From assembly GCA_963719875.1 (NCBI GenBank), contig CAVRDJ010000002.1, positions 1,550,001 through 1,614,000 of the forward strand: a stretch of 64,000 nt of DNA. The letters are read 5' to 3'. Numbering within the stretch: position 1 is the stretch's first letter; each line of letters begins with the position of its first letter. Both the position numbers and the translations under genes were made by a program. The notes below the pieces were generated by a model, which searched no databases, was not told where the DNA came from, and saw nothing but the letters and a program-made list of their open reading frames with translations. Source of the stretch: Palsa-360 sp963719875 (GTDB taxonomy: Bacteria > Acidobacteriota > Terriglobia > Acidiferrales > UBA7541). Positions 26,403 to 35,315 of the stretch are shown one piece after another.

Positions 26403-27293
26403 ATGCTGCAACGCTTCCTCGATCCCGCGGTGCTCGCCGGAATTTCCGGTTTGGATTTGGTGGCGAAGACTGTGGTCGATGGCTTCGTCAACGGGCTGCA
26501 CCGCTCGCCGGATTTCGGCTTCAGCCAGGAATTCGCAGAATATCGCGCCTACTCGCCCGGCGACGATCTGCGCCACGTGGACTGGAACGTCTTTGCGCGC
26601 ACCGAGCGCGCCTACCTCAAACGCTACCGGGGCGAAACCAACAGCATCCTCACCGTGCTGCTGGACGCCAGCAACTCAATGAAATTTTCTTCTCATTCCG
26701 TGAGCAAGATGGACTACGCGCGCTTCACGGCAGCCTCGCTGTTCTATCTCGCGATTCAAAATCAGCGCGACGCGGCGGGCCTGATCGTCTTTGACGATGA
26801 AATTCGCACTTACATCCGGCCGTCCACGCGGCAGGGGCAACTGCACCGCCTGTTGAGCGGCCTGGAACAAGCGGAGCCTCACGCCCGCACCGATTTCGCC
26901 AAGCCGCTCCATCATTTTCAGCAGTTCTTGCGCCGCCGCGGAATTGTGGTCTTCATTTCCGACTTTTACGAATCGCCGGAGAACATCGTACGAACCATCG
27001 AGCCGCTGCGTTTTCACGGCAACGAGGTCGTGCTCTTTCATCTTCTCGACCCCAAGGAAATCCGACCGGAATTCGGCGAGCCCTCCACGCTGATCGATCT
27101 CGAAACGCAAGACCGTATTGAGATCACGCCGGAATACGTGCGCGACGAATATCGCAAGAAATTTGACGCGCACGTCGAAGCGCTGCGAGACAAGGCGCGC
27201 GGCGCGGGGATGGATTACTTCCTGCTTAAGACCGACCGTCCGCTCGACGACGCCCTCCGCGAATATCTCACGATTCGCCAGGGGAGGAACTAG
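26403..27293 (+). CDS. DUF58 (VWA-like) protein
   Basis: A 296-aa DUF58 protein. The family core FAEYRAYSPGDDLRHVDWNVFARTERAYLKRY occupies residues ~43-75, followed by VLLDASNSM with a MIDAS-like DxSxS motif near 88, and a Rossmann-like IVVFISDFYE near 180. It has no membrane helix. DUF58 proteins work with MoxR ATPases. The next gene starts at the base after this stop. Confidence 0.93.
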   Translation: MLQRFLDPAVLAGISGLDLVAKTVVDGFVNGLHRSPDFGFSQEFAEYRAYSPGDDLRHVDWNVFARTERAYLKRYRGETNSILTVLLDASNSMKFSSHSVSKMDYARFTAASLFYLAIQNQRDAAGLIVFDDEIRTYIRPSTRQGQLHRLLSGLEQAEPHARTDFAKPLHHFQQFLRRRGIVVFISDFYESPENIVRTIEPLRFHGNEVVLFHLLDPKEIRPEFGEPSTLIDLETQDRIEITPEYVRDEYRKKFDAHVEALRDKARGAGMDYFLLKTDRPLDDALREYLTIRQGRN

Positions 27294-29309
27294 ATGGGCC
27301 TCCTCGCTCCCTGGTTTTTGGCGGGCATCGCGGCGCTGGCTTTGCCGTTCTACGTCCACTTGCTGAGGCGTCACACCACCGTTCCGCGTCCGTTCAGCTC
27401 GCTGATGTTCTTCGAGCGGCGCACGCAGAGCTCGATCAAACATCGCCGCCTGCGCTATTTCCTTCTGCTGTCTCTTCGCACGCTGCTATTCCTGTTGCTG
27501 GTGCTGGCGTTCGCCAATCCGTTCATCAACCGCACGGCCGCGAACATGAACAGCGAGAAACTCCAGCTGCTGGTCATCGACAATTCATTCAGTATGCGCG
27601 CCGGAACGCGCCTGGCCGATGCGCGGCGCGAAGCGCTTTCCGTGCTCTCTTCTCGAAGACCCACGGACCGCGCGCAAGTCATGGCTCTTGGTTCGCAGAT
27701 TCAAGTGCTCACGCAGCCTTCCCTCGATCCGGGCGCGCTGCGCGCCGCCGTCGACAATGTGCAGCCGGGCGATTCGCGCGCCAGCTATGGCGAACTCGCG
27801 CGTGCGGTGCGCTCGCTGGCGGACTCGGTGCACACGCCTATCGAGCTGCACTTTTTCAGCGACATGCAGAAATCCGCGATGCCCGGAAGTTTTTCGGAAC
27901 TGGCGCTGCCGGCCAACGTGTCCCTCGTGCTGCACCCGGTGGCCAAGGAAGCCGTGCCGAACTGGACAGTGGAAAGCGTGAACGCGCCGGGACAAGTCTG
28001 GGATCCTAAAAAAGCGCGCGTGCAGGCCGTCATCGCCGGATTTGGGACTCCGGCCGCCACGCGCACGGTTTCCCTCGTCGTGAACGGCAAGACCGCCGCC
28101 ACCAAAACGGTGGCCGTGCCCGCGAATGGCCGCGCCACCGTCGAATTCCAATCGCTCGACGTGCCTTACGGTTTTACTCGCTGCGAAGTGCGGATCGATT
28201 CGGCCGATACCTTTCCCGCAGATGACGTAAGCCTTTTCGCCGTCGAGCGATCTGACCCGCGGCGAGCGCTTTTTGTTTCCGACGCGGGTGACTCGCGTTC
28301 GCCGCTCTATTTCCGCTCGGCCCTGGGTTCGGCCGCGGAGTCCGCCTTCGCTCCCGAAATGGTCAGCGCCGGCGAGGCGGCCAATCAGCCGCTCTCCAAG
28401 TTTGCGTTTGTCGTCCTGTCGGACTTGATCTCGGTCCCGGCGCCGTTTGAAAGCGCGCTCTTGAAATACGTGCAGGGCGGCGGCAGCGTGTGGATCGCGG
28501 AAGGAACCTCGGCGGCGCATAGTACTCGCGTTCCCGTTTTTGGCGGCAACATCCTTGACTCTCGCGATTATTCCCGCACGAGCGATCATTATCTGAGCGT
28601 AGCCGACGCCGATCCCTCGCACCCCTCCGTGGAAAAGGCCGATCACTGGTCCGGCGTGAAATTTTATTTTGCAGTCCGGGTGGATCCCGGCAACGCCCGA
28701 GTGATCGCCCACCTGACCGACGGGACGCCATTGCTGCTCGAAAAGAAAATCGGCGAGGGCAATGTATTGCTGTTTGCCTCCGGCCTCGACAATCTCACCA
28801 ATGATTTCCCGCTTCATCCGATCTTCGTGCCCTTTGTCGAGCAAACCGCTTTGTATTTGTCCGGCACACAGCGCCGCAGCGGCGCCCGCGTGGTGGATTC
28901 GTTCCTCGAACTTCGCAGCTCCAAGGAACAATCCGTGGGCGTACAGGTGATCGATCCCGAAGGCCACCGGCCTCTCTCGTTGAAGGAGTCGACGTCCGCG
29001 CAAACCTATCAATTAGCGCGCGCCGGATTTTACGAATTGCAACTCGCGAACGGCCGGCACGACGTGATCGGCGTCAATCCCGACCGCCGGGAATCCAATC
29101 TCGAAGTCGTCCCGGACGATGTTTTGGCGCTCTGGCGGGGAAATTCGGGCACGGGAGCTGCGCAGGCTGCGGCCGGAGGTTCCGCTCAGGAACAGGCCCA
29201 GCCCTACCGTTTATGGTGGTATATTATGCTTCTAGTATTCGCCGCGGCCATCGCAGAATCCCTGCTTGCGGACCGCTATCTAGGGGCCCAGCAGCAGGAG
29301 GACTTATGA
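27294..29309 (+). CDS. BatA-type membrane protein with VWA domain
   Basis: A 671-aa protein beginning with the BatA N-terminal signature MGLLAPWFLAGIAALALPFY and VHLLRRH, a second helix near residues 58-80, then a VWA domain with LLVIDNSFSM. A GATase-like segment (FVVLSDLISVPAPFESALLK, GGGSVWIAEG) follows, and there is one C-terminal helix (WWYIMLLVFAAAIAESLLA). BatA-like proteins form membrane complexes with MoxR/DUF58 and are linked to oxidative stress tolerance in Bacteroides; that role is not proven in Acidobacteria. ATGA overlap with the following gene. Confidence 0.9.
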   Translation: MGLLAPWFLAGIAALALPFYVHLLRRHTTVPRPFSSLMFFERRTQSSIKHRRLRYFLLLSLRTLLFLLLVLAFANPFINRTAANMNSEKLQLLVIDNSFSMRAGTRLADARREALSVLSSRRPTDRAQVMALGSQIQVLTQPSLDPGALRAAVDNVQPGDSRASYGELARAVRSLADSVHTPIELHFFSDMQKSAMPGSFSELALPANVSLVLHPVAKEAVPNWTVESVNAPGQVWDPKKARVQAVIAGFGTPAATRTVSLVVNGKTAATKTVAVPANGRATVEFQSLDVPYGFTRCEVRIDSADTFPADDVSLFAVERSDPRRALFVSDAGDSRSPLYFRSALGSAAESAFAPEMVSAGEAANQPLSKFAFVVLSDLISVPAPFESALLKYVQGGGSVWIAEGTSAAHSTRVPVFGGNILDSRDYSRTSDHYLSVADADPSHPSVEKADHWSGVKFYFAVRVDPGNARVIAHLTDGTPLLLEKKIGEGNVLLFASGLDNLTNDFPLHPIFVPFVEQTALYLSGTQRRSGARVVDSFLELRSSKEQSVGVQVIDPEGHRPLSLKESTSAQTYQLARAGFYELQLANGRHDVIGVNPDRRESNLEVVPDDVLALWRGNSGTGAAQAAAGGSAQEQAQPYRLWWYIMLLVFAAAIAESLLADRYLGAQQQEDL

Positions 29310-32300
29310 GCTTTCGAGATCAGCTCAACTCCTATATTCAGCAATTGGAGAGACGCCTGCGCCTGGGCGCGATGTTTCGCGGCGCCGCGATCCTCACCTC
29401 GGTTGCCCTGGCCGCCACTGTTTTCCTCGTTCTGATTACCAACGCCTTGGCATTCTCCCGGTGGAGCATCACCAGCGCGCGCGTAGCGCTGCTGTTTGCG
29501 CTGGTTGTGGCGGTGACCTTTGGAATTGCCCTGCCCCTCGTCGCGCTCAACCGGCGCCGCGCCGCTCGCCAGGCCGAGGAGATGTTCCCCGAATTCAAGC
29601 AACGCCTGGTGACCTTTGCCGAACGCGACGCCGAAAAGCGCGAGCCTTTTCTCGACTTGCTGGCCCTCGATACGCTGAACGTGGCTCGTGATGCGGAACC
29701 CAAGTCACTGGTCCCCGACCGGAAGCTGGCTACATTTCTCAGTGTCGGCGCAGTGTCGCTGTGCGTACTTGTGTGGCTGATCTTGGCCGGGCCGGGATAC
29801 CTGGGCGAAGGGGCGGCCTTGTTGTGGGCGGCGACACCTCACGGCGGATCGGCTCCCTTTTATGACATTCAAGTGGTCCCCGGTGATATTTCCGTGCGGC
29901 GGAATTCCGATCTGATGGTGACGGCGCAGCTAATCGGCCTGCAAACACAGAGCGTGCGTTTGTATGCGCGCTATCAGAGCGCTTCCAAATGGGATCAGGT
30001 GCCCATGCGTCCGCAGGCCGGAGGCTCGGGCTTTCAATTTATTTTCGCGGGCCTCCCGGAAAGCGTCGAGTATTACGTGGAAGCAGGGCCGCTCGACTCG
30101 AAACACTTCAACATCCGCGTGCTCGATCTGCCGAACGTGAAAAACGTGCGAGTCACATACCGCTATCCGTCGTGGACTCACCTGCAAAATGTTACCGAGG
30201 AGCGCGGCGGCGATCTCCGCGCGGTCGAAGGCACTGACGCGGACCTCGCAGTCGAAACCGACAAGCCCATGCGCGACGGCATCCTGGTGCTCGATGACGA
30301 ACAACAGATTCACCTCACGGGCGGCGCAGGGAACGTGTATCAGGGTACGGTCCACATGGAAAAAGACGGCGTGTACCACGTCGCCGCTCTCGATCAGGGC
30401 CAGCCCGTGCGCCTCTCCAACGATTTCTTCATCGAGGCGCGCAAGGCCGATCCGCCGAACGTGATCATCGCGCGTCCCGGCCACGACTACCGCGCCAGCC
30501 CCATCGAGGAAGTCACCGTCGCGGTGAAGGCCGACGGCGAATTCGGTGTCTCCGAAATGACGCTGCACTATTCGGTGAATGGCGGGCCCGAACAAACGGT
30601 CGACTTGCTCAAGCAGAAGGGCGTCAAACAGGCCGACGGTTCCACCATTCTTTCCCTTGAAGATTTCAAGGCCGTCCCGGGCGACGTCGTCAGCCTCTAT
30701 GCGGTGGCCAAGGACGCGCACTCCGAATCGCGCACCGACATTTCCTTCATTCAGGCCGATCCTTTCGAGCGCGAATTCTCGCAATCCCAGGCAGCGGGCG
30801 GCGGCGGTGGAGGCGGTGGCGGCGGCATGGGCGATCAGAACGACATCTCCCAGCGCGAAAAAGAAATCATCGCCGAAACCTGGAAGCATCAGGGAGACAA
30901 GAAAGCAACGCAGCAGGAATCGGTTGACGCCGCCAAATTCCTCTCCGGCGTGCAGGCCAAACTGGGCGAGCAGGCCAGGTCGCTCGCCGGGCGCATGCAG
31001 AGCCGCGAATTGTCGAAGGAAAACGAGGAATTCAATAGTTTTGTGAAAGACATGAACGCGGCCGCAGAAGCCATGGGCCCGGCCGCCGAAAAATTGCAGC
31101 AGCAGAAATGGAAGGACGCTCTGCCCAGCGAACAAAAAGCCCTCCAAAACCTGCTGCGCGCCGAGGCTACGTTCCGCCAGATTCAGGTGGCGTTCGGAAG
31201 CTCGGGCGGAGGGGGCGGAGCGGGCGGCGGCGCAGGCCGCGACCTCGCGAGCCTGTTCGATTTGGAACTCGACACCGAAAAAAATCAATACGAGACGGCC
31301 CAGACCGCGGGCGGCTCCGCCAGCCAGCAGCAAAAGGAAATCGACGAAGCGCTGCAAAAACTCGATCAGCTGGCGCGCCGCCAGGAAGAGCTGGCCCAGC
31401 AGCAACGCAACAACGCGCAAAGCTCCGAGCAGCGCTGGCAGCAGGAAATGCTGCGCCGCCAGGCCGAAGAGCTGCAACGCCAAATGGAACAGATGGCCCG
31501 CAACAACGGCCAGAGCGGATCAGGCTCGCAATCGAGTTCGCAACAAGGCGGCGCGCAAGGCAATTCTTCCTCCGGTGCTTCCGGCCAATCGGGCGCGGGA
31601 GGAAAGTCGGGCGACCCGCGCGTCCAGCAGTCACTCGACCGGCTGCGCCAGGCGACCGACGACATGCGCCGCGCAACTTCTCCACAGCAAAGTGAAGCCG
31701 AAGCGCGCCGCGCCGCCGATCGCTTGAAGGAAGCCACCGACCTGCTCGGCAGCATGCGCCACGAGCAATCGGCGAACAAGGTCGATTCCCTCGCCGACGA
31801 GGCCAGCCGCCTCACTCAGGAAGAGCGCGACCAGGCCGGCCGCATTCAGCAAGCCTTCGGACAAGGCATGGGATCGCAGGCCGGAACGGCGCAACGCCGG
31901 AAACTCGCCGACGATCGCGAGAAACTCGCCAACGACCTCGGCGGCATGGAAAAAAATCTGCAGGACACCGCGCGCGACCTTGCCACCCACAATCAGAACG
32001 CCGCCTCCACCAAGCTGCGGGAAGCCCTCGGCGACATGCAGCAGTCCGATCTGCGCGCGCGCATTCAGCGCGGCGCGGACTGGATGCGCCGCGGCATCGA
32101 TCCCAACGCGAATGGGATGGAGCCGGAAATCGCCGCGGGAATGCAGCGCCTCGAGAAAGGCGTGCGAGACGCGCAGCAGGCCATGGGCTCAGCGCCGCAG
32201 CCGGGGAACGGTTCGCAGCAGGGACTCGAAACTGCCCTCAACCGCGTGGAGCGGCTGCGCAACCAGCTCGGGGGTCTATCTCGCGATGGCCAGGGTCGCC

Positions 32301-32887
32301 AGCAAGGCCAGGGTCAGGGACAAGGGCAGCAGGGTGGCCAGGGGCAGAACGGCAGCCAACAATATGGCCGCAATCAAGGCGCCTGGAGCCCTAACGGCGG
32401 TCCGGGCGCAAGAATCGGCGGTGGCGACAACGCCGGGCCTTACGGCAATACGTACAACGGTGGCGGCGCCTATGGCACGGTGTACGGCAATCTGGACACC
32501 GGGAACAACACGCCGCGCGGAGGGCCGCCCGTACAGCCCGACAATTCTCCGGTTCCACCGCAACGCGCCTACGACGACAGCCTGCGCGATTTGAATCAGC
32601 TTCGCCAAGCCGTACGCGATGATCCCGAGATGGCCAAGCAAGTCCAGGAACTCATTCAAGAAATGGAACGCCTCGACCCGAGCCGCTTCCCCGGCAATCC
32701 CGCGCTCGTTGAGCAACTGCATTCCCAGGTGCTCGCCGATGTTGACAAGCTGGAGTTGCAGTTGCGGCGCCAGCTCGACGACAAGGATTCCGGCCAGGTG
32801 CGCAGCGGCGACACAAAAACAGTGCCGCAAGGCTACGAGGAATCCGTCGCCGAGTATTACCGCCGTCTGAGCAAGAACAACAAGTAG
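29306..32887 (+). CDS. Giant membrane-anchored coiled-coil protein, DUF4175-like
   Basis: A 1193-aa protein. Two to three membrane helices lie in the first 170 residues (e.g. AAILTSVALAATVFLVLITN, LSVGAVSLCVLVWLILAGPG). Then comes an Ig/Reg-like extracytoplasmic region to about 495, a poly-Gly break near 500, a Gln-rich coiled coil (about 520-960, rich in QQxxELAxQQ) and a Gly/Gln/Asn-rich low-complexity tail (about 990-1085). This outline matches DUF4175-type proteins found at the end of MoxR/BatA operons; the assignment is by layout. Start MSFRDQLNSYIQ overlaps the preceding stop; the longer frame upstream is inside the preceding gene. Confidence 0.75.
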   Translation: MSFRDQLNSYIQQLERRLRLGAMFRGAAILTSVALAATVFLVLITNALAFSRWSITSARVALLFALVVAVTFGIALPLVALNRRRAARQAEEMFPEFKQRLVTFAERDAEKREPFLDLLALDTLNVARDAEPKSLVPDRKLATFLSVGAVSLCVLVWLILAGPGYLGEGAALLWAATPHGGSAPFYDIQVVPGDISVRRNSDLMVTAQLIGLQTQSVRLYARYQSASKWDQVPMRPQAGGSGFQFIFAGLPESVEYYVEAGPLDSKHFNIRVLDLPNVKNVRVTYRYPSWTHLQNVTEERGGDLRAVEGTDADLAVETDKPMRDGILVLDDEQQIHLTGGAGNVYQGTVHMEKDGVYHVAALDQGQPVRLSNDFFIEARKADPPNVIIARPGHDYRASPIEEVTVAVKADGEFGVSEMTLHYSVNGGPEQTVDLLKQKGVKQADGSTILSLEDFKAVPGDVVSLYAVAKDAHSESRTDISFIQADPFEREFSQSQAAGGGGGGGGGGMGDQNDISQREKEIIAETWKHQGDKKATQQESVDAAKFLSGVQAKLGEQARSLAGRMQSRELSKENEEFNSFVKDMNAAAEAMGPAAEKLQQQKWKDALPSEQKALQNLLRAEATFRQIQVAFGSSGGGGGAGGGAGRDLASLFDLELDTEKNQYETAQTAGGSASQQQKEIDEALQKLDQLARRQEELAQQQRNNAQSSEQRWQQEMLRRQAEELQRQMEQMARNNGQSGSGSQSSSQQGGAQGNSSSGASGQSGAGGKSGDPRVQQSLDRLRQATDDMRRATSPQQSEAEARRAADRLKEATDLLGSMRHEQSANKVDSLADEASRLTQEERDQAGRIQQAFGQGMGSQAGTAQRRKLADDREKLANDLGGMEKNLQDTARDLATHNQNAASTKLREALGDMQQSDLRARIQRGADWMRRGIDPNANGMEPEIAAGMQRLEKGVRDAQQAMGSAPQPGNGSQQGLETALNRVERLRNQLGGLSRDGQGRQQGQGQGQGQQGGQGQNGSQQYGRNQGAWSPNGGPGARIGGGDNAGPYGNTYNGGGAYGTVYGNLDTGNNTPRGGPPVQPDNSPVPPQRAYDDSLRDLNQLRQAVRDDPEMAKQVQELIQEMERLDPSRFPGNPALVEQLHSQVLADVDKLELQLRRQLDDKDSGQVRSGDTKTVPQGYEESVAEYYRRLSKNNK

Positions 32888-32892
32888 CTCCA

Positions 32893-32966
32893 AGTAGCGC
32901 AGGCTTCATCCTGCGGGGGTTAGTCCTTGCAAGGACCAAACCCCGCAGGCTGAAGCCCGCGCTACT
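32893..32966. repeat. GTAG nested-palindrome repeat, copy 7
   Basis: GTAGCGCAGGCTTCATCCTG, centre TAGTCCTTGCAAGGACCA, CGCAGGCTGAAGCCCGCGCT. Each arm carries one mismatch. It lies between convergent genes (the giant cluster protein and the M28 peptidase) and can serve both as terminator. Confidence 0.85.
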
Positions 32967-32972
32967 AAATGC

Positions 32973-34529
32973 CTACTTTTTCGGCAAAGGTTTTCGGGGA
33001 AGAAGTTGTTCCGCGTTCGCCGTCATGTAGACAAATGAAGCCACGATCACGGCCATCTGCTTCAAGTCCGCTGCCTGGATTCGTTCGTACACATCCATGT
33101 TCGTGTGGTGCGTGCGGGTTTCGTACTCGATCGGGTCTTGAATGAATTGGAAGCCGGGCAGGCCGACTTCATCGAAGGAAACATGATCGGTGCCGCCGGT
33201 CCCGCGGGCCGACAGCGTGGTCATCCCCTCGGGCTTGAACGGCATCATCCACTTCTCAAAGATGGGGCGCGCGGCTTCGTTGCCCTGCAGATAAATTCCG
33301 CGAATTTTTCCCGTGCCGTTATCCACATTGAAATAAGCCGAGAGTTTTGCGTGATCGGGCTTGAGGTCCATCGAATTTCGATCTGCGAAATGCTCCATGA
33401 CGTACGCGCGCGAACCGAGCAATCCCTCCTCCTCGCCGGTCCACAGCGCGAGACGCACGGTGCGCCGCATCTTCGCGTTGCACGTTTTCAGAATGCGCAT
33501 CGCTTCCATCATCACGGCAGAACCCGCGGCGTTGTCGGTGGCGCCGGTGCCGCTCGCCCAGGAATCGAAATGCGCGCCGAGCATCACGACTTCATCGGGT
33601 TTGTCCGTGCCCGGGATTTCCGCGACGATGTTGAACGAATTCAGATTGTCGTCATAAAACTTGTTTGCGATATCGATCCGCAGCGTTACAGGAATGTTAT
33701 TCTCGAGCGTGCGGAAGATGCGCCCGTAGTGCTCGATATCCACCGCGACGCGCGGGAGCACCGGCGGGTCCTTCGGATCGCGCGAGCCGCCGCCCATCAC
33801 GGTCATTGTGCCGCCGTCGTGCAGCGCAGGTTCCAGCCACGCGGCTGCGCCTTCATCGGTCAGAAACTTCACCAGCTTTTCGTTGAATTCCTGCTGCTTG
33901 CGCAGACGGTCGCGCACGCCTTTGTCGGCGGGAGGCTGGGGCGGGCGCGGCTGCGCGAGGTCGGCCAGTTCCTGATCGGTGAAGCGATGCGCCGACGCAT
34001 CGAACTGCGCTTCGATCGCGCGCATCGGCGCGGTCAACACAAACAAACCTCTGAGCCTCCCGCGATAGAAGGCGAAATCTTCTTCCCTTTCGATTTTCGC
34101 GTAGATCGCGTCCGCGGTGATGGGCCCGTTCGTTCCCGGCGTCCAAGCTTTGGGATACGCGATCAACGGAAAACGCCGCGGCGCAATTTCATTCGCTTCA
34201 AACAGTTCGTTGGACCATCCGCGCCCAAACGGGCCCCACGTTTCCTCGTGCACGTTCGCGAGGCCCCACGCGCTGAGCGTCTTGACGGCATACTCGCCGG
34301 CCTCTCGGATATTCGGCGAATTGGTCAGGCGCGGCCCATACACATCCGTGAGGTAGCCCATCACCTCCATGATGTGCGAATGCTGCGCTTCTTCGTCCTG
34401 GAACCTGCTGATGGCAGCCGGATCCGGCGCAGACCAGTCCGTTTGCGCCAATACCACCCATGCGAGCGCGAGGGTCAACACAAGGATGGCGGCGAATTTC
34501 GCGCCTACCCGTATGTGTCGTCGGTCCAT
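32973..34529 (-). CDS. Secreted M28-family zinc metallopeptidase
   Basis: A 518-aa exopeptidase with a signal peptide (VGAKFAAILVLTLALAWVVLAQ). Metal ligands in order: GAHFDSW (His), TGATDNAAGS (bridging Asp), WTGEEEGLLGS (catalytic and ligand Glu), NVDNGTG (Asp) and ETRTHHTNMD (His). A PA-like insert lies between about residues 110 and 200. M28 members are aminopeptidases or glutamate carboxypeptidase-like enzymes, here likely for scavenging peptides outside the cytoplasm. It is monocistronic. Confidence 0.92.
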   Translation of the reverse strand: MDRRHIRVGAKFAAILVLTLALAWVVLAQTDWSAPDPAAISRFQDEEAQHSHIMEVMGYLTDVYGPRLTNSPNIREAGEYAVKTLSAWGLANVHEETWGPFGRGWSNELFEANEIAPRRFPLIAYPKAWTPGTNGPITADAIYAKIEREEDFAFYRGRLRGLFVLTAPMRAIEAQFDASAHRFTDQELADLAQPRPPQPPADKGVRDRLRKQQEFNEKLVKFLTDEGAAAWLEPALHDGGTMTVMGGGSRDPKDPPVLPRVAVDIEHYGRIFRTLENNIPVTLRIDIANKFYDDNLNSFNIVAEIPGTDKPDEVVMLGAHFDSWASGTGATDNAAGSAVMMEAMRILKTCNAKMRRTVRLALWTGEEEGLLGSRAYVMEHFADRNSMDLKPDHAKLSAYFNVDNGTGKIRGIYLQGNEAARPIFEKWMMPFKPEGMTTLSARGTGGTDHVSFDEVGLPGFQFIQDPIEYETRTHHTNMDVYERIQAADLKQMAVIVASFVYMTANAEQLLPRKPLPKK

Positions 34530-34649
34530 ATCCGCTCAAATTCTACCTGAGAAGTCACGCGCACAACGTTTAGTTGCATTGTTATCAACCACTATTAGCA
34601 TGAGGTTATCTCAGTTGTGCGCATTCCCTACCAGCGGTAGAATAGTCTC

Positions 34650-34874
34650 ATGAAAAAGCAAGTCTCTCGCAAAGTGCGCATAGAACGAGCGGCGCGCGCG
34701 CTCCTCCGCCTGAGTGAGGAGCACTTTAAGTCAGTTCCCCCCGAAGAGCAGGAACGAAGATGGCGGGCGTTTGAGCTGAAGGTCGCGGAAATCAAACAGA
34801 GAAGGAAGAACGCCAAATCTTCAAGGCCTCCCGCAGTTTCTCGGGGTCGGCGGCGTACCCAAGCTCGCGGATAG
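34650..34874 (+). CDS. Small basic hypothetical protein
   Basis: A 74-aa frame MKKQVSRKVRIERAARALLR..., rich in Arg and Lys with one amphipathic helix (SEEHFKSVPPEEQERRWRAF). No ribosome site is clear and no family is recognised. Its last 83 bp overlap the opposite-strand ORF ending at 34792, so at least one of the two may not be expressed. The N-terminal helix resembles nucleic-acid-binding regulatory peptides in toxin-antitoxin loci, but this is weak. Confidence 0.4.
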   Translation: MKKQVSRKVRIERAARALLRLSEEHFKSVPPEEQERRWRAFELKVAEIKQRRKNAKSSRPPAVSRGRRRTQARG

Positions 34875-34998
34875 CTTCCACAAACTCTCTTTCTGTTCTC
34901 GCCTTTAATGCTTCCTGAAGCGCCTTGAGCCGTTCCTGCCTTAGCTGACGCGCTCCAGTATCAACACGACGTTTGCCCCGGCTCTTTTCTTCCCTCAT
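34792..34998 (-). CDS. Small hypothetical protein
   Basis: A 68-aa frame from ATG 34998 (a GTG precedes it in frame), MREEKSRGKRRVDTGARQLR..., with a helix-rich C-terminus (FVEAIRELGYAADPEKLREALKIW). AGGA lies about seven bases upstream, and a 14-bp palindrome CCTGGATATCCAGG covers 35004-35017 just before it. No family recognised. It overlaps the opposite ORF tail-to-tail. The ribosome site and the palindrome make this the better supported of the pair. Confidence 0.45.
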   Translation of the reverse strand: MREEKSRGKRRVDTGARQLRQERLKALQEALKARTEREFVEAIRELGYAADPEKLREALKIWRSSFSV

Positions 34999-35206
34999 CA
35001 CGTCCTGGATATCCAGGTTTTTCGGGTCATCTATGATGGTGACGTTCCTTCTCCCACTCAGACTTACGGCTCTGCGCGAATATGGTTTTCCGTCAGATTT
35101 CCGAGCGCGTCAAGTAGTTCATTCTAATCATAGATCCCGTAACACCTAGGTTTTTCACGGGTGACGCGAAGACGAAGGCTGTGGTAATCTTGATGCTTCG
35201 GATGCA
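34999..35206. other. Gene-free gap upstream of the typA leader
   Basis: No gene. It holds the CCTGGATATCCAGG palindrome (35004-35017) and a weak CCCGTAACACC...CACGGG dyad (about 35137-35161). The promoter for the typA leader must lie here or overlap the conserved motif that follows. Confidence 0.45.
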
Positions 35207-35271
35207 CTTGTAATTCCTCTTGGAAATGAACATGGGGGCTGCAAGTTCGCACTTGCAGCCTTTTTTGTTTT
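35207..35271 (+). promoter_or_regulatory. Conserved leader motif plus hairpin upstream of typA
   Basis: CTTGTAATTCCTCTTG (35207-35222), 12 bp, then GGGGCTGCAAGT whose 10-bp stem GGCTGCAAGT/ACTTGCAGCC (35237-35260) closes on a UCGC tetraloop and runs into TTTTTTGTTTT. Taken alone it looks like an intrinsic terminator, but no gene precedes it on this strand, and the same motif-spacer-hairpin order is found before the cold shock gene at 40154. A regulated attenuator or antiterminator in the typA leader is inferred. The hairpin ends 45 bp before the typA start. Confidence 0.65.
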
Positions 35272-35315
35272 CATCGCTGCACCGAAACGACAATCGAAGA
35301 GATAGCTAGGATTCC

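Noticed and set aside
29930..31483. 517-codon open frame opposite the DUF4175-like gene
   Set aside because: Antisense of a repetitive Gln-rich gene; no start signal or family motif.
30780..32460. Gly/Gln-rich tandem codons that could look like a DNA repeat or CRISPR-like array
   Set aside because: They encode the low-complexity coiled coil of one protein; no regular repeat-spacer spacing.
35237..35271. Simple terminator of an upstream gene for the typA-leader hairpin
   Set aside because: No plus-strand gene with good support ends just upstream except a weak 74-aa frame 360 bp away, and the preceding motif is repeated before csp, so a leader role is preferred (not excluded).
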